25,184 bases of DNA from Isotricha intestinalis (Eukaryota; Ciliophora; Litostomatea; Vestibuliferida; Isotrichidae), in contig JAJJLU010000644.1 of the NCBI GenBank assembly GCA_023807065.1, forward strand, positions 1-25,184. Direction: 5' to 3'. This document shows, one piece after another, positions 1-8,874 of this stretch. The notes beneath the pieces are model-generated. The model worked only from the letters and a program-made list of their open reading frames with translations. It was not told where the DNA came from and did no database searches. Positions within the stretch are counted from its first letter, which is position 1; each line of letters opens with the position of its first letter. Both the position numbers and the translations under genes were made by a program.

Positions 1-26
1 CCCAATCCCCAATCCCCAATCCCCAA
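1..26. repeat. Telomeric repeat, unit CCCCAAT (left chromosome end)
   Basis: The first 26 bases are a near-perfect tandem array of CCCCAAT (one unit lacking its first C, two full units, then CCCCAA) that passes into AT-rich unique DNA at about base 27. Read outward the G-strand is ATTGGGG. The C-rich strand runs 5' to 3' inward from the end, which is the polarity required of a left telomere. The unit resembles the ciliate C4A2 telomere family with one added T. As far as I recall, rumen litostome ciliates carry this type, but I cannot verify that here. Confidence 0.85.
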
Positions 27-1523
27 ATTAGTAATGAAAATTATTGGAAAAATTATTAAAATAAAAAAAATTATTGTTCCAAAGCTATTTTAAATTTATT
101 AATTTAAATATTTTAAGTAAATTAAATTTAATTAAATTAAATCCAGATATAATATCTAAAAATAGCAAATATAACATATATATTAAAGATTTAAAAAATT
201 AAGAGTATGTACTTGGTTTTATGTTTATGTAATTTTTATTTTATTTTCTGGTGGGGATGATATTACGTAGACTTGTTCGTAATTTTACATCTTGTTTTTT
301 ACCTAATTCTGTTAAATCATTCAATAATGAAAAAAAAGGAAATTATCATTTTAATAACAAGATTTATTTATTTAAAAATATGTTTGAATCTAAACCAAAA
401 AAATTATACTTTTAAATAATTAATTACAAATTTTGAGGATTTATGATTTTCCTTTCCACACACTTTTTTATTTATATCTTTCAAATTTAATGAGAATTGG
501 AAAATTTATTATATGATTTTAAAAATCACAACATTCATTATATTTTTATATGGAAAAAATAGTAATAAAGATAATAAAATGAAAGATATTATTTCTCAAA
601 TTCTTGAATATAAAATAAAAATTGATGATAGGAATGAAGAAAATAGAATTAATTATTTTATATGTTTTAAAATAAGAAGGATATCAAGAACAGATAAAAA
701 TCAAGAAATATGATTGTAATATATATATTATACTAATTTTATAATAAAATAAAAAGAAAAACAATAAAAAAACTAAAAATTTATAATTACCTGTAATAGT
801 TTTAAAGTAATTTATATTTAATAAAAAATGTTTAACTTTATTATTTGAAGAGATACTCTAATTGAATACTAAATTGTTAAATAACACAAAAAATTTTTAC
901 TTGGTAATTAGTATTATAAAAAATCTTGATGAAAATACAATATATATAAGTTAAGAAAAATGAAATTGGAAAGAAAACATCTATTTTTAATTTATTTTCA
1001 GAAAAAAGATGAATAACCTTTTAAATGATAAATATATTATATTAATGATTTAATTTATTTTCATTTTTAAAAACATATATTCAAATCCATTTTAAATTAT
1101 TTTCATAGATATGACCTTATCAATTTTTAATAATAGATTATTAATAGATAAAATAATATTTTAGAATTGAATTTCAATTAATTTGTGTGTTGATAGACTA
1201 CTTATAAAATTGCTTTAAAACTTAAAAATATTAATATTTCTTCTAAAATTTATTTAAATATTTATATTATATTATTCTTAAATTATATATAAAATGAATA
1301 TTTTTAAAATAACGAAATAAAAATTAAATTTAGTTCATATTAAATGTAAACAATATTATATCTTTGAATATTAATAATTAATATAATTAAATTAAATGAA
1401 TGCTTTTTATTTTTCCATAAATTCTTTGATTTTAAAAATTTAAAAATTAATACTTAAAAAAAATATATTTATAATAAAAATAGAAAAATTATTTAAATAT
1501 TAAATAATTTTATTAATTATTTA
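27..1523. other. Subtelomeric AT-rich region, no confident gene
   Basis: This 1.5-kb stretch is almost all A and T and lacks a convincing gene. Two things stand out. Positions 241-343 and 404-507 read on the minus strand as two stop-free segments of about 33 codons in different frames, and the first has local GC well above its surroundings, so a gene remnant is possible. Positions 513-713 hold a 66-codon plus-strand frame starting with ATG, without recognisable motifs and composed mainly of Ile, Lys and Asn. That is within what chance gives in such DNA. The rest (714-1523) shows homopolymer A/T runs only. Confidence 0.5.
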
Positions 1524-2065
1524 ATGTCCAAAATACAAAACATTAAAAATAACAAAAATAAAGAAAGTATATTCAACATAACAATTATTTTAGAAAATGA
1601 TTTAAAAAATATAAGAAAAATAAGTAGAAATATCAAAAATGAAATTTCAAAAGAAAATATTAATCAAATATCAACAAAAGAAAAAACTTCAAGAAATAAT
1701 TCTTTAACTTTAGACGAAGAAAATATATAGTTACAATTATTAAAAATAAGCAAAATAATTCTTCTTTTTTAAAAATATGTGAATTTTTTGAGCAACCGAA
1801 TTTAAATTATTCTAAAATCCATGATAAACGGTTGTGGAGTGGTAATGAAGGTAATTTTATTTTTAAAAATATTATTGAAAATAAAAATAGAATTAATAAT
1901 ATTTCAGAAAAATTAAATTCAATGAAAAATCCAAATGATATTTCTACTAAAGAAAGTTTTTTATCAGGTTATATAAATAATAAAAAAACTAAAAGTAGAA
2001 ATTGTATGAAAAATAATTTAGATGATAAAGTTAAATTAACTTGTTGTTTTTTCAATGGAGGTTAA
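1524..2065 (+). pseudogene. Frame-broken or intron-containing hypothetical gene
   Basis: Two adjacent open segments on the same strand look like one gene. The first runs from ATG 1524 to TAG 1728-1730 (68 codons). The second is open in another frame from 1700 to TAA 2063-2065 and ends in KLTCCFFNGG. The second has no ATG near its start, and its sequence around 1790-1850 (EQPNLNYSKIHDKRLWSG) has coding-like composition with Pro, Trp and Arg. One lost base near 1727-1733 would fuse them. Removal of an intron ending at the AG of 1729-1730, with its GT at 1624 (107 nt) or 1567 (164 nt), would also restore the frame. I do not recognise the product, and no domain is visible. The first half is Lys/Asn/Ile-rich and probably disordered. 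Subtelomeric position fits a decaying gene, but an intact spliced gene is equally possible. Confidence 0.4.
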
Positions 2066-2890
2066 GGATATAAATATTAATTATTTGTAAAAAAGTATGA
2101 ATATTGACTATAATATAGTTTTTATATGAGTTTCAAAACCATATTTTTTATTATATAATTTTTAATAATTTTTTTTGATCAATTTATTTAAAAAGTTTAT
2201 TTATTTAATTTTTTATAAGATTAAAAAAATTGTTTTAATATATTTTCTATATTTTGTTAATTGATATATAAAATAAATATCTTTAAATATATTAAAAATA
2301 TTTATTTATTTATAGATTCTCTTCATTCATTTTGGATTATTAATATAAAGACAATTGAATATTAACAATTTTCAATTAAAAATGAATATTTTTTTTAAAT
2401 AAAAAAAGTATTTTTTTTATAGATATATATTTAATTATAATAAATTTTTATATATTTTCAATAACTCTTAAATTAAACATTTGTATTGAAATAAATGTTA
2501 AAATCATTTGTAATTTAATGAATTAACATTTAAAATTTTGAAATCAATTAAAAATAATAATATTATAAAATCATTGTATATTTGAAATATTAAATTATAT
2601 AATTTCAAAGAAAAAATAATAAAAATATAAAGAAAAATATATTTAAAAATATTGCAGAAAAGTGAAAAAATGGTCAAACTATAATTAAAATCTTTGAATA
2701 TTAACAAAATTATTTTTTAATAAATAAAAAAATAAATTAAAAGAATATATATCAAAATAAAAAATAACTAAATATAATAACTCATACAAAAAAAGTAAAA
2801 AAAAGTCCAAAATCAAAAAATAAAAATATCTTATTTATTAAAATATTATAAAAATAAAATAATTATCTCAGAAGATTGAGTAAAAAAAAA
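2066..2890. other. AT-rich intergenic region and 5' flank of the zinc-finger gene
   Basis: There is nothing gene-like here. The stretch consists of A/T homopolymer tracts. A minus-strand open frame at 2504-2707 translates to a Phe/Leu/Ile/Tyr string that simply reflects T-rich composition. The last 100 bases must contain the promoter and leader of the downstream zinc-finger gene, but I cannot name a motif. Confidence 0.5.
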
Positions 2891-4012
2891 ATGTCTCAAA
2901 CTGAAAAAGACAAAACTATTGAGAAAAAAAGAAAAAATTTATTTGAAAAAAAAACAGAAATTCAAATAAAAAAAATTCCTTATTCCAAAGGAAGAAAATT
3001 TTATTGTCAAATATGTAAAAAATCGTTTAGTACAAATGGGAATTTAAAGAATCACATAAATACAATTCATAATCATATTTTACCTTTTAAATGTTCTTTT
3101 CCATTATGTAATCATTCATATTCAAATCAAAGTAGATTAAATATTCATTTAAGGACTCATTCAGGAGTTAAACCTTATGTTTGTCATATTTGTAAAAAAA
3201 GTTTTAATGAAAAAGGAAATTTAAAAACTCATATTGGATTTCATAGTAATGAAAGACCTTTTAAATGTAATCAATGTGATAAATCTTATAAAACTAATGG
3301 TCATTTAAAAGATCATATTGAAACTCATCATTTTAATTTAAAAAAATTTATTTGCTCTATTTGTAATTGTAAATTTGGAAGAAGAAGTACACTTTCTAGT
3401 CATATGAAAGTTCATTTTGGAAATGGAAATATTATTTTTCAAAGTTCTAGGGAAGATAAGGAAGAAATTAAAAAAGATAATGATTATTTTATTGATAATA
3501 ATTTTAGAGATAATGTTAGAGATGGTAATGATAATATTGTTAATAATATTATTAATAATAATAATAAATGTGAAATAGATAATTATTGTGATAATAATAA
3601 TTTTAAGGGAAATAATTTTATTGAAAATGAAGTTAATAATAATATTAATGATAATAATGAAATTATTAATTATGAGAATATTGTACATAATAACTTTAAT
3701 TTTATGGAAAATAATAATTATAATTTTCCTCAAATTGTTCAAAATAATAATAATAATATTTTTAATTTTAACTTTTTTGAAAGTCATTCTTTATTAGATT
3801 TTGGTAGGAAATTTAATGAAAAAAATTACTCTCAAATTAATAATGTTTTCAACAATAATTTTCATAACAATAATAATAATTATTATTTTAATCAAATTAA
3901 GATAATAAATAAATTTATAAATGATTATTTTTTTATGCAGCAATTATTTTATTCAAATCTTGATAAATTAGTAAATAATATTAATAATAATATAAATTAT
4001 TTAATCCCTTAA
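2891..4012 (+). CDS. C2H2 zinc-finger protein with five fingers and Asn-rich tail
   Basis: This is a 373-residue putative nucleic-acid-binding protein, probably a nuclear transcription factor. A basic N-terminus (about 1-36) precedes five tandem C2H2 fingers at about residues 39-175: CQICKKSF, CSFPLCNHSY, CHICKKSF, CNQCDKSY and CSICNCKF, each followed by a Leu and two His. Finger 2 has four residues between its cysteines instead of two. The linkers HSGVKPY and HSNERPF are variants of the TGEKP linker that orders adjacent fingers on DNA. The remaining 200 residues are mostly Asn with Asp, Ile, Phe and Tyr, encoded by long AAT tracts, and are probably disordered. I chose ATG 2891, which follows an A run. 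A TTG five codons upstream is in frame but an unlikely eukaryotic start. The gene converges on the PEX10-like gene. The target sequence is unknown. Confidence 0.85.
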   Translation: MSQTEKDKTIEKKRKNLFEKKTEIQIKKIPYSKGRKFYCQICKKSFSTNGNLKNHINTIHNHILPFKCSFPLCNHSYSNQSRLNIHLRTHSGVKPYVCHICKKSFNEKGNLKTHIGFHSNERPFKCNQCDKSYKTNGHLKDHIETHHFNLKKFICSICNCKFGRRSTLSSHMKVHFGNGNIIFQSSREDKEEIKKDNDYFIDNNFRDNVRDGNDNIVNNIINNNNKCEIDNYCDNNNFKGNNFIENEVNNNINDNNEIINYENIVHNNFNFMENNNYNFPQIVQNNNNNIFNFNFFESHSLLDFGRKFNEKNYSQINNVFNNNFHNNNNNYYFNQIKIINKFINDYFFMQQLFYSNLDKLVNNINNNINYLIP

Positions 4013-4240
4013 AATTCCAAAAATGATAATAAAGATTAAAAATTTTATATATCATATAGATATTATAAAAAAATGTTATTTTAATTATAAAAAGAATTAG
4101 AAACTTAAATAAATAAACAAAATTTGTGAGTTTTATAATTATTAAAAACAAGAAAAACTTATTTTCACTAATTTATATATTAATGTTAAAGATTTAAAAT
4201 TAATGTTTTAACTTATAAAATAAATAAATATATAATTTTT

Positions 4241-5095
4241 TTAATTAAAATTTTGTAAAAATATAACTTGTTGAGGTAAACATATTTTTCTACATTTTGG
4301 ACAATAATTATTTTGTTGAAGATAATTTATTATGCAATCCCAACAAAATAAATGACCACAAATTGTAGAAGAAATATTTTTGAAATTTCCATAACATATA
4401 TTACACTTGTTTAAAAATTGAAAAGTTCTTTTATTATTTACTTTAAATATTAAATTATTATTTTGTATCAATTTAACATTAAAATTTGTCTTTTTAAAAG
4501 AAAACAATTGAACAAATTTTACAATTAATTTAATTAATAATAAATATTTTGAAAATTCCAAATAATTATAATTGGGAATTAAAGAATTTTCTTTTTCTTT
4601 ATTTGTAATATTAACTTCAATTTCTTTTTCAAATTTTTGAATATAATAAAAATATCCTAATTTTCCAATAATTGGAATAAAGGATTTATATTCATTTAAA
4701 TCATTAACTTTTTTTAACCAATATTCTTTACGATTATAAATTAAATATTCTTTTATTTTAACCAAAAATTTTTCACTTATTGATTGAATTAATAAAGAAG
4801 AAGAAGATATTAATAAAAAATAAACAATAATATTCTTATTTTTTATTTTTATTCTTGTATATTCTTGTCCTATTGATTTATTTTTTGTTAAAATAAAATT
4901 ATTTAACAAACAACTATAAATTAAAAATGTTTTTTCATTAATAAATTTTGATAAAAAATCTAAAATAAAATGACAATGTTGAAAAGAATATAATTCATAA
5001 AAAATTCCCTTAAATTTTTCTGATATTTTTTCACAAATTTCTTTTTCAATTTCTAAACATCTAATTAATAAAATTTGATTAATATTTGAACTCAT
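4241..5095 (-). CDS. PEX10: Peroxisome biogenesis factor 10 (RING E3 ubiquitin ligase)
   Basis: This 284-residue protein matches PEX10, which with PEX2 and PEX12 forms the peroxisomal-membrane retrotranslocation channel and ubiquitin ligase that recycles the import receptor PEX5. The C-terminus is a complete C3HC4 RING: C231, C234, C246, H248, C251, C254, C265 and C268, including the CGHLFCWDCI core. It is followed by LPQQVIFL, equivalent to the PPQ(K/E)LIYLRHY tail peculiar to PEX10. The N-terminal two thirds is hydrophobic, like the PEX2/PEX12 membrane domain, and contains SIGQEYTRI, matching the TLGEEYVxI signature of PEX10. Length is a little under the usual 300-340 residues. The ATG at 5093-5095 is the first in frame. 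The 114-bp spacer to the divergent neighbour probably holds a shared promoter. Generic membrane RING proteins are the alternative, but the tail motif argues for PEX10. Confidence 0.85.
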   Translation of the reverse strand: MSSNINQILLIRCLEIEKEICEKISEKFKGIFYELYSFQHCHFILDFLSKFINEKTFLIYSCLLNNFILTKNKSIGQEYTRIKIKNKNIIVYFLLISSSSLLIQSISEKFLVKIKEYLIYNRKEYWLKKVNDLNEYKSFIPIIGKLGYFYYIQKFEKEIEVNITNKEKENSLIPNYNYLEFSKYLLLIKLIVKFVQLFSFKKTNFNVKLIQNNNLIFKVNNKRTFQFLNKCNICYGNFKNISSTICGHLFCWDCIINYLQQNNYCPKCRKICLPQQVIFLQNFN

Positions 5096-5209
5096 TTCTT
5101 TATTCTATGAATAAAATAATTAAAAAATTCAAAGATAAAAACTTGCAAATATTATTTTTCATTATTTTCAAAAAAATATCAAAAACTAAAATAAAAATTA
5201 TTAAAAAAA
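5096..5209. promoter_or_regulatory. Short divergent intergenic region, putative bidirectional promoter
   Basis: Only 114 bp separate the start codons of the PEX10-like gene (minus) and the acidic hypothetical gene (plus). Promoters and leaders of both must lie here or overlap the coding regions. The sequence is A/T tracts without a motif I can name. Assignment rests on gene arrangement only. Confidence 0.4.
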
Positions 5210-5830
5210 ATGAATATGTACACTCAATCATTATATAATAAAAAAATTTACAATTCAGAAAGGAATTTTAAACCAAAATTAAATTCATATAATATAAAAA
5301 CTCAAATACAATTTAATCCAATAGATTCAAATAAACTTTATTCAAATGCATATGGTTCATCCGATGAATACAGAAAAATAAATGATTTTTCAGATATTGC
5401 ATTTCTTGAAACTAAATTAAATATAAAAATGATGGCTTTTAAAATAAAAAAATTTAAATCTTTTTTAAATAATACAAATAATTTTGATAGAAATATAAAA
5501 TTTTCAAGAAATATTAAAAAAAAAATTCAAATATCAAAAAGTGATAATGATCCTTATTTTCAATTAAGAAAAAAATTAACTATTAAATGTCGTAATGATG
5601 ATGATTTAAGTGATATTGCTGATGATATTGTTGATGCTTTTGATTTAGATAATAATGATGATAGTAGAATTGAAAGTCAAATTTTAGAAAATGAAGTTTT
5701 AGTTAGTCAAGATGTATTTAAAGTTGGTAATGATAAAAGTTTTACTGATTGTAATAATTTTGATTATAATAATAATTTAGGAATTCTAAATGAAAAAAAA
5801 GAGAAAAATCAAATTAAAAAAAAGAAATAA
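5210..5830 (+). CDS. Hypothetical protein with acidic central segment
   Basis: I do not recognise this 206-residue protein. The first 60 residues are polar (Asn, Ser, Tyr, Lys). Residues about 60-110 (FLETKLNIKMMAFKIKKF and following) are basic and amphipathic, likely helical. About 125-160 is strongly acidic (DDDLSDIADDIVDAFDLDNN), and the end is a Lys-rich tail (KEKNQIKKKK). There is no signal peptide or membrane segment. The alternating basic and acidic blocks suggest a protein-interaction role, but that is speculation. The ATG at 5210 follows an A8 run. A second ATG two codons later could also serve. The gene diverges from the PEX10-like gene. Even codon use and freedom from stops over 206 codons in DNA this AT-rich make it a real gene. 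Confidence 0.65.
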   Translation: MNMYTQSLYNKKIYNSERNFKPKLNSYNIKTQIQFNPIDSNKLYSNAYGSSDEYRKINDFSDIAFLETKLNIKMMAFKIKKFKSFLNNTNNFDRNIKFSRNIKKKIQISKSDNDPYFQLRKKLTIKCRNDDDLSDIADDIVDAFDLDNNDDSRIESQILENEVLVSQDVFKVGNDKSFTDCNNFDYNNNLGILNEKKEKNQIKKKK

Positions 5831-6181
5831 TATCTAATGATATTAATATATAAAATAAAATTATAAATTTTGTTTAAAATAAAATTAAAGTTATGTAGGA
5901 TATAAAAAATAATTATATTAAATAAAAAAATTGATGGAAAAGTAGATTAATAAAAATGATATTTATTATACATTAGCTTGAAATTAAAACAAAAACTTTT
6001 AAATAAAATTAAAATCAAAAAATTAATTAATTAAATGATTTATTATAAATAATACAAACTAAAATAAATAAAATTATATTAATTTAAAATATATTTCTAT
6101 TAAAAAAAGCCTAAAAAAGTTTTTCTTTATTTATTTTCATAAATAAATTTTTTTTTAAAATATTATTATAAATATCAATTA
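5831..6181. other. AT-rich intergenic region
   Basis: This 351-bp spacer lies between two same-strand genes. It contains only A/T-rich sequence, including a T-rich stretch just before the PUF start. No RNA gene, repeat or open frame of interest is visible. Confidence 0.5.
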
Positions 6182-7819
6182 ATGCAAGAGTATAAAGAAA
6201 ACTCTCTTGAAAATCAAATTACTTCAATGTTAAAACAAATAATGGAAGAAGAAAACAGAAATCAAAATCAAGAAAATTTATTTTTCTCAGACAACGAAGA
6301 AGAAGATGAAGAAAAAAGTAATTTAAATTATCAAAAAAGAGAAACATGTTTTAAAGATGATGAAGAAATTATTAATAATCATTATAATCAATTATCTAAT
6401 AATTTTATAAGAAAAAATCAACGAAAAGAAAAAAAATTTCAAACAGTAAATTTTAATGATATTAATTACTTTAATAATTTTAATAATCCTTATTATTACA
6501 ATCATAGAAATTATTTTCAAACTCAAATTATTCAAAATCCTTTGAATTTTAATATTAATTTACAAAATTCAATTCCAAATAATTATTTTGTTCAACCTAA
6601 TTATTTATTAAATAATAGAAATTTAAATCAAGAAATGATAAATAATATAAATAATTATCAAAGATCATCAAAAAGAAAAAAAACATATGATGCAAAAATA
6701 GACAATCATTCAAATAATAATGAAATAAGAGATAATAATAAAAAGTTTGGTACTGCAATTTTTCCTAAAGATATAAATTTAAAATTAGAAATATTATTTT
6801 TTGAATTAAAAAATATATTATATAGAACAGATAAAATAGATCATTATATTTATAATAAAATTCAAGGAAATATTGCAGAAATAATTAAATCACATAAAGG
6901 AAGTAGAATTTTTCAAAATTATTTAAAAAATACACATAATGATATTTTACATCAAATATTTATGGAAATAAATCCTTTTTTAGAGGAATTATTAATAGAT
7001 CCTTATGCTAATTATTTTTGTAAGAAATTTTTTACTTTTTTAAATCAAAAAGATAGAATAGATTTTTTGAATACTATTAAAAACTCATTAATAAAATTAA
7101 GTTCAAATAATATTGGTACTTTTCCCATTCAAGGAATAATTGAACATGTTGGTTCTAAAATTGAAAAAAATATTATTATAAATTCAATTAAAAATAATAT
7201 TCATGAATTATCAATTAATCCTTTTTCATGTCATGTTATTGAAAAAATTTTATCTTGCTTTGAAGAAAAATATATATCATTTATTTATGATTATATATCA
7301 AAAAATTTTTTATTTTTAGCTTATAATGTTAATGGAATTTGTTTAATAAAAAGAATTGTTTCTTTTACTCATAAAAAAAATTTACATGAACAAATTAAAA
7401 AAATTGTTGAAGAAAATTCAATGGAATTAATAGTTCATCCTAATGGAAATTATGTTATTCAAGAACTTGTTGAAAGTTGGGATTTAAATCAAGTTAAACA
7501 AAGTTTACTTTTATATAAAAATAAATTAACTATGTTATCAATGGAAAAATATTCTTCTAATGTTATTGAAAAATATATTGAAAAAAGTGATGATATACTT
7601 AATGAATTTATAAATGAAATTATTTTTCAAGGAAAAATTTCTGAAATTATGAAAAGTAATTTCGGAAATTTTGTTATTCAAAAAGCTATTAAATTAAGTT
7701 CTGGGGAAAATAAAAGAAAATTAATCATTGAAGTAAGTAAAAATATTTATAAATTAAATGATAAAAAGTTAATTATTAAATGGAAAGATTTAATATTAAA
7801 GGATCTAAAGAATTTATAA
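6182..7819 (+). CDS. Pumilio/PUF-family RNA-binding protein
   Basis: This 545-residue protein has a disordered Asn/Gln/Glu-rich N-terminus (about 1-200) and a C-terminal Pumilio homology domain from about residue 210. Eight PUF repeats can be followed through their core helices: GSRIFQ, ANYFCK, GTFPIQ, SCHVIE, GICLIK, GNYVIQ, SSNVIE and GNFVIQ. PUF proteins bind short elements in mRNA 3'UTRs in the cytoplasm and repress or destabilise the message, often through the CCR4-NOT deadenylase. Repeats 6, 7 and 8 keep N/Q, S/E and N/Q at the base-reading positions, which by the established PUF code read U, G and U, so recognition should start with UGU. Repeats 2 and 5 have Lys where Gln is usual, so the 3' half may be relaxed. 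A CNOT10-like gene lies 6 kb downstream on the same strand. The ATG is the first in frame. Confidence 0.9.
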   Translation: MQEYKENSLENQITSMLKQIMEEENRNQNQENLFFSDNEEEDEEKSNLNYQKRETCFKDDEEIINNHYNQLSNNFIRKNQRKEKKFQTVNFNDINYFNNFNNPYYYNHRNYFQTQIIQNPLNFNINLQNSIPNNYFVQPNYLLNNRNLNQEMINNINNYQRSSKRKKTYDAKIDNHSNNNEIRDNNKKFGTAIFPKDINLKLEILFFELKNILYRTDKIDHYIYNKIQGNIAEIIKSHKGSRIFQNYLKNTHNDILHQIFMEINPFLEELLIDPYANYFCKKFFTFLNQKDRIDFLNTIKNSLIKLSSNNIGTFPIQGIIEHVGSKIEKNIIINSIKNNIHELSINPFSCHVIEKILSCFEEKYISFIYDYISKNFLFLAYNVNGICLIKRIVSFTHKKNLHEQIKKIVEENSMELIVHPNGNYVIQELVESWDLNQVKQSLLLYKNKLTMLSMEKYSSNVIEKYIEKSDDILNEFINEIIFQGKISEIMKSNFGNFVIQKAIKLSSGENKRKLIIEVSKNIYKLNDKKLIIKWKDLILKDLKNL

Positions 7820-8874
7820 AATAAGAAATTATGTTTGTGAAACTAAAAAGTTTGAAAAATATAGTATTTAAAATGAAAACATATTGAAATCATTAAAATA
7901 TTGAATATTGATTGGAATTTATAATTTGATTATATATATAAAATATTTATATTTATATATTAATATTGGTTTTTATAGTAGGAAAAAAATGATTAAGAAA
8001 TTCTATTCTCTTATACATAAATAAAAATTTATTATTAATCATGAATTAAAAACATAGAATGTTGTAAAAAATTTTGAAAAATATATTTTTTTAGCTTTAA
8101 TATAAATTAATTTAATATATTTAAATAAACTGAAAAATAAATAAAAAAATTTTAAAAAAATACAAAGTTAAGAAATAAAACCATTAAAAAAACAAAACCT
8201 CATATTAAACAATTAAATCTCAATCCTCAAATAAAAGAAAAAAAACCTTCAAACCCATTTTCTTTTTTCAAATTAAGTTATTAATTAATATTTTTTTTGG
8301 AATTGATTACTAAAATTCTTCAAATAGAATGAATTTTATCTTTTAAAAATAAACACTATAAAGAATAATAAATTAAAGGATGGTATTTGGATGCTTAAAT
8401 GAAAAAAGGGAAAAATGAATCAAAGGTTGAAAAATTTAATTTCCAAAACAATTTTAAAGTTTTTAATGTTTTTATTTGAAAGGATAGTAATAATATTGAA
8501 TATGAGATTTGGAAAAATAGAAAAAATAATATATAGTTAAATGATATTTGGAATTTTAAAAAAAGAATATTTGAAAAGAAGAAATTTTAAGGTTTTTAAT
8601 CTTATTTATGTTATTGTATTAAATTAAACTTTAATAATTTGTAATTAAATTAAGGCATTTATGAATAAAATGTAATGATATTATCCTTATTATAAATATA
8701 TTTAATCTTTTTACTTTTTTATTATTGTGATTTATTATTCCTAAATAGAAATTGAAAGAAAAATTTTAAGTTTATATCTATAAGACTCATTTTTATAATA
8801 TAATTTAAGTTTTGAACATTATTCTAACTTAAATTAAAAGTTAATTTAATAAGAATTAAATTTTTTTTTTTAAA
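7820..8874. other. Long intergenic region with possible decayed coding segments
   Basis: This is one of the longest gene-free stretches (1,055 bp). Most is near-pure A/T, but 8154-8284 and 8371-8588 rise to about 21% G+C, similar to the genes here. In the frame of base 8399 they read as coding-like peptides interrupted by stops: a Pro-containing segment near 8180-8281 (PHIKQLNLNPQIKEKKPS), then fragments such as KGWYLDA, EYEIWKNRKNN and NDIWNFKK. Another frame is stop-free from about 8402 to 8541. No single intact gene can be built by eye. It may be a gene remnant, an unrecognised multi-intron gene, or just less AT-rich spacer. The end also holds the promoter of the transporter gene. Confidence 0.4.

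Noticed and set aside
513..713. 66-codon plus-strand frame in the subtelomere
   Set aside because: It is short, has no motif and a random Lys/Ile/Asn composition. It is mentioned in the region entry but not called a gene.
3338..3797. Frames of 149 codons (minus) and 69 codons (plus) over the Asn-rich tail of the zinc-finger gene
   Set aside because: They are Ile/Asn strings produced by AAT/ATT tracts in other frames of the real gene.
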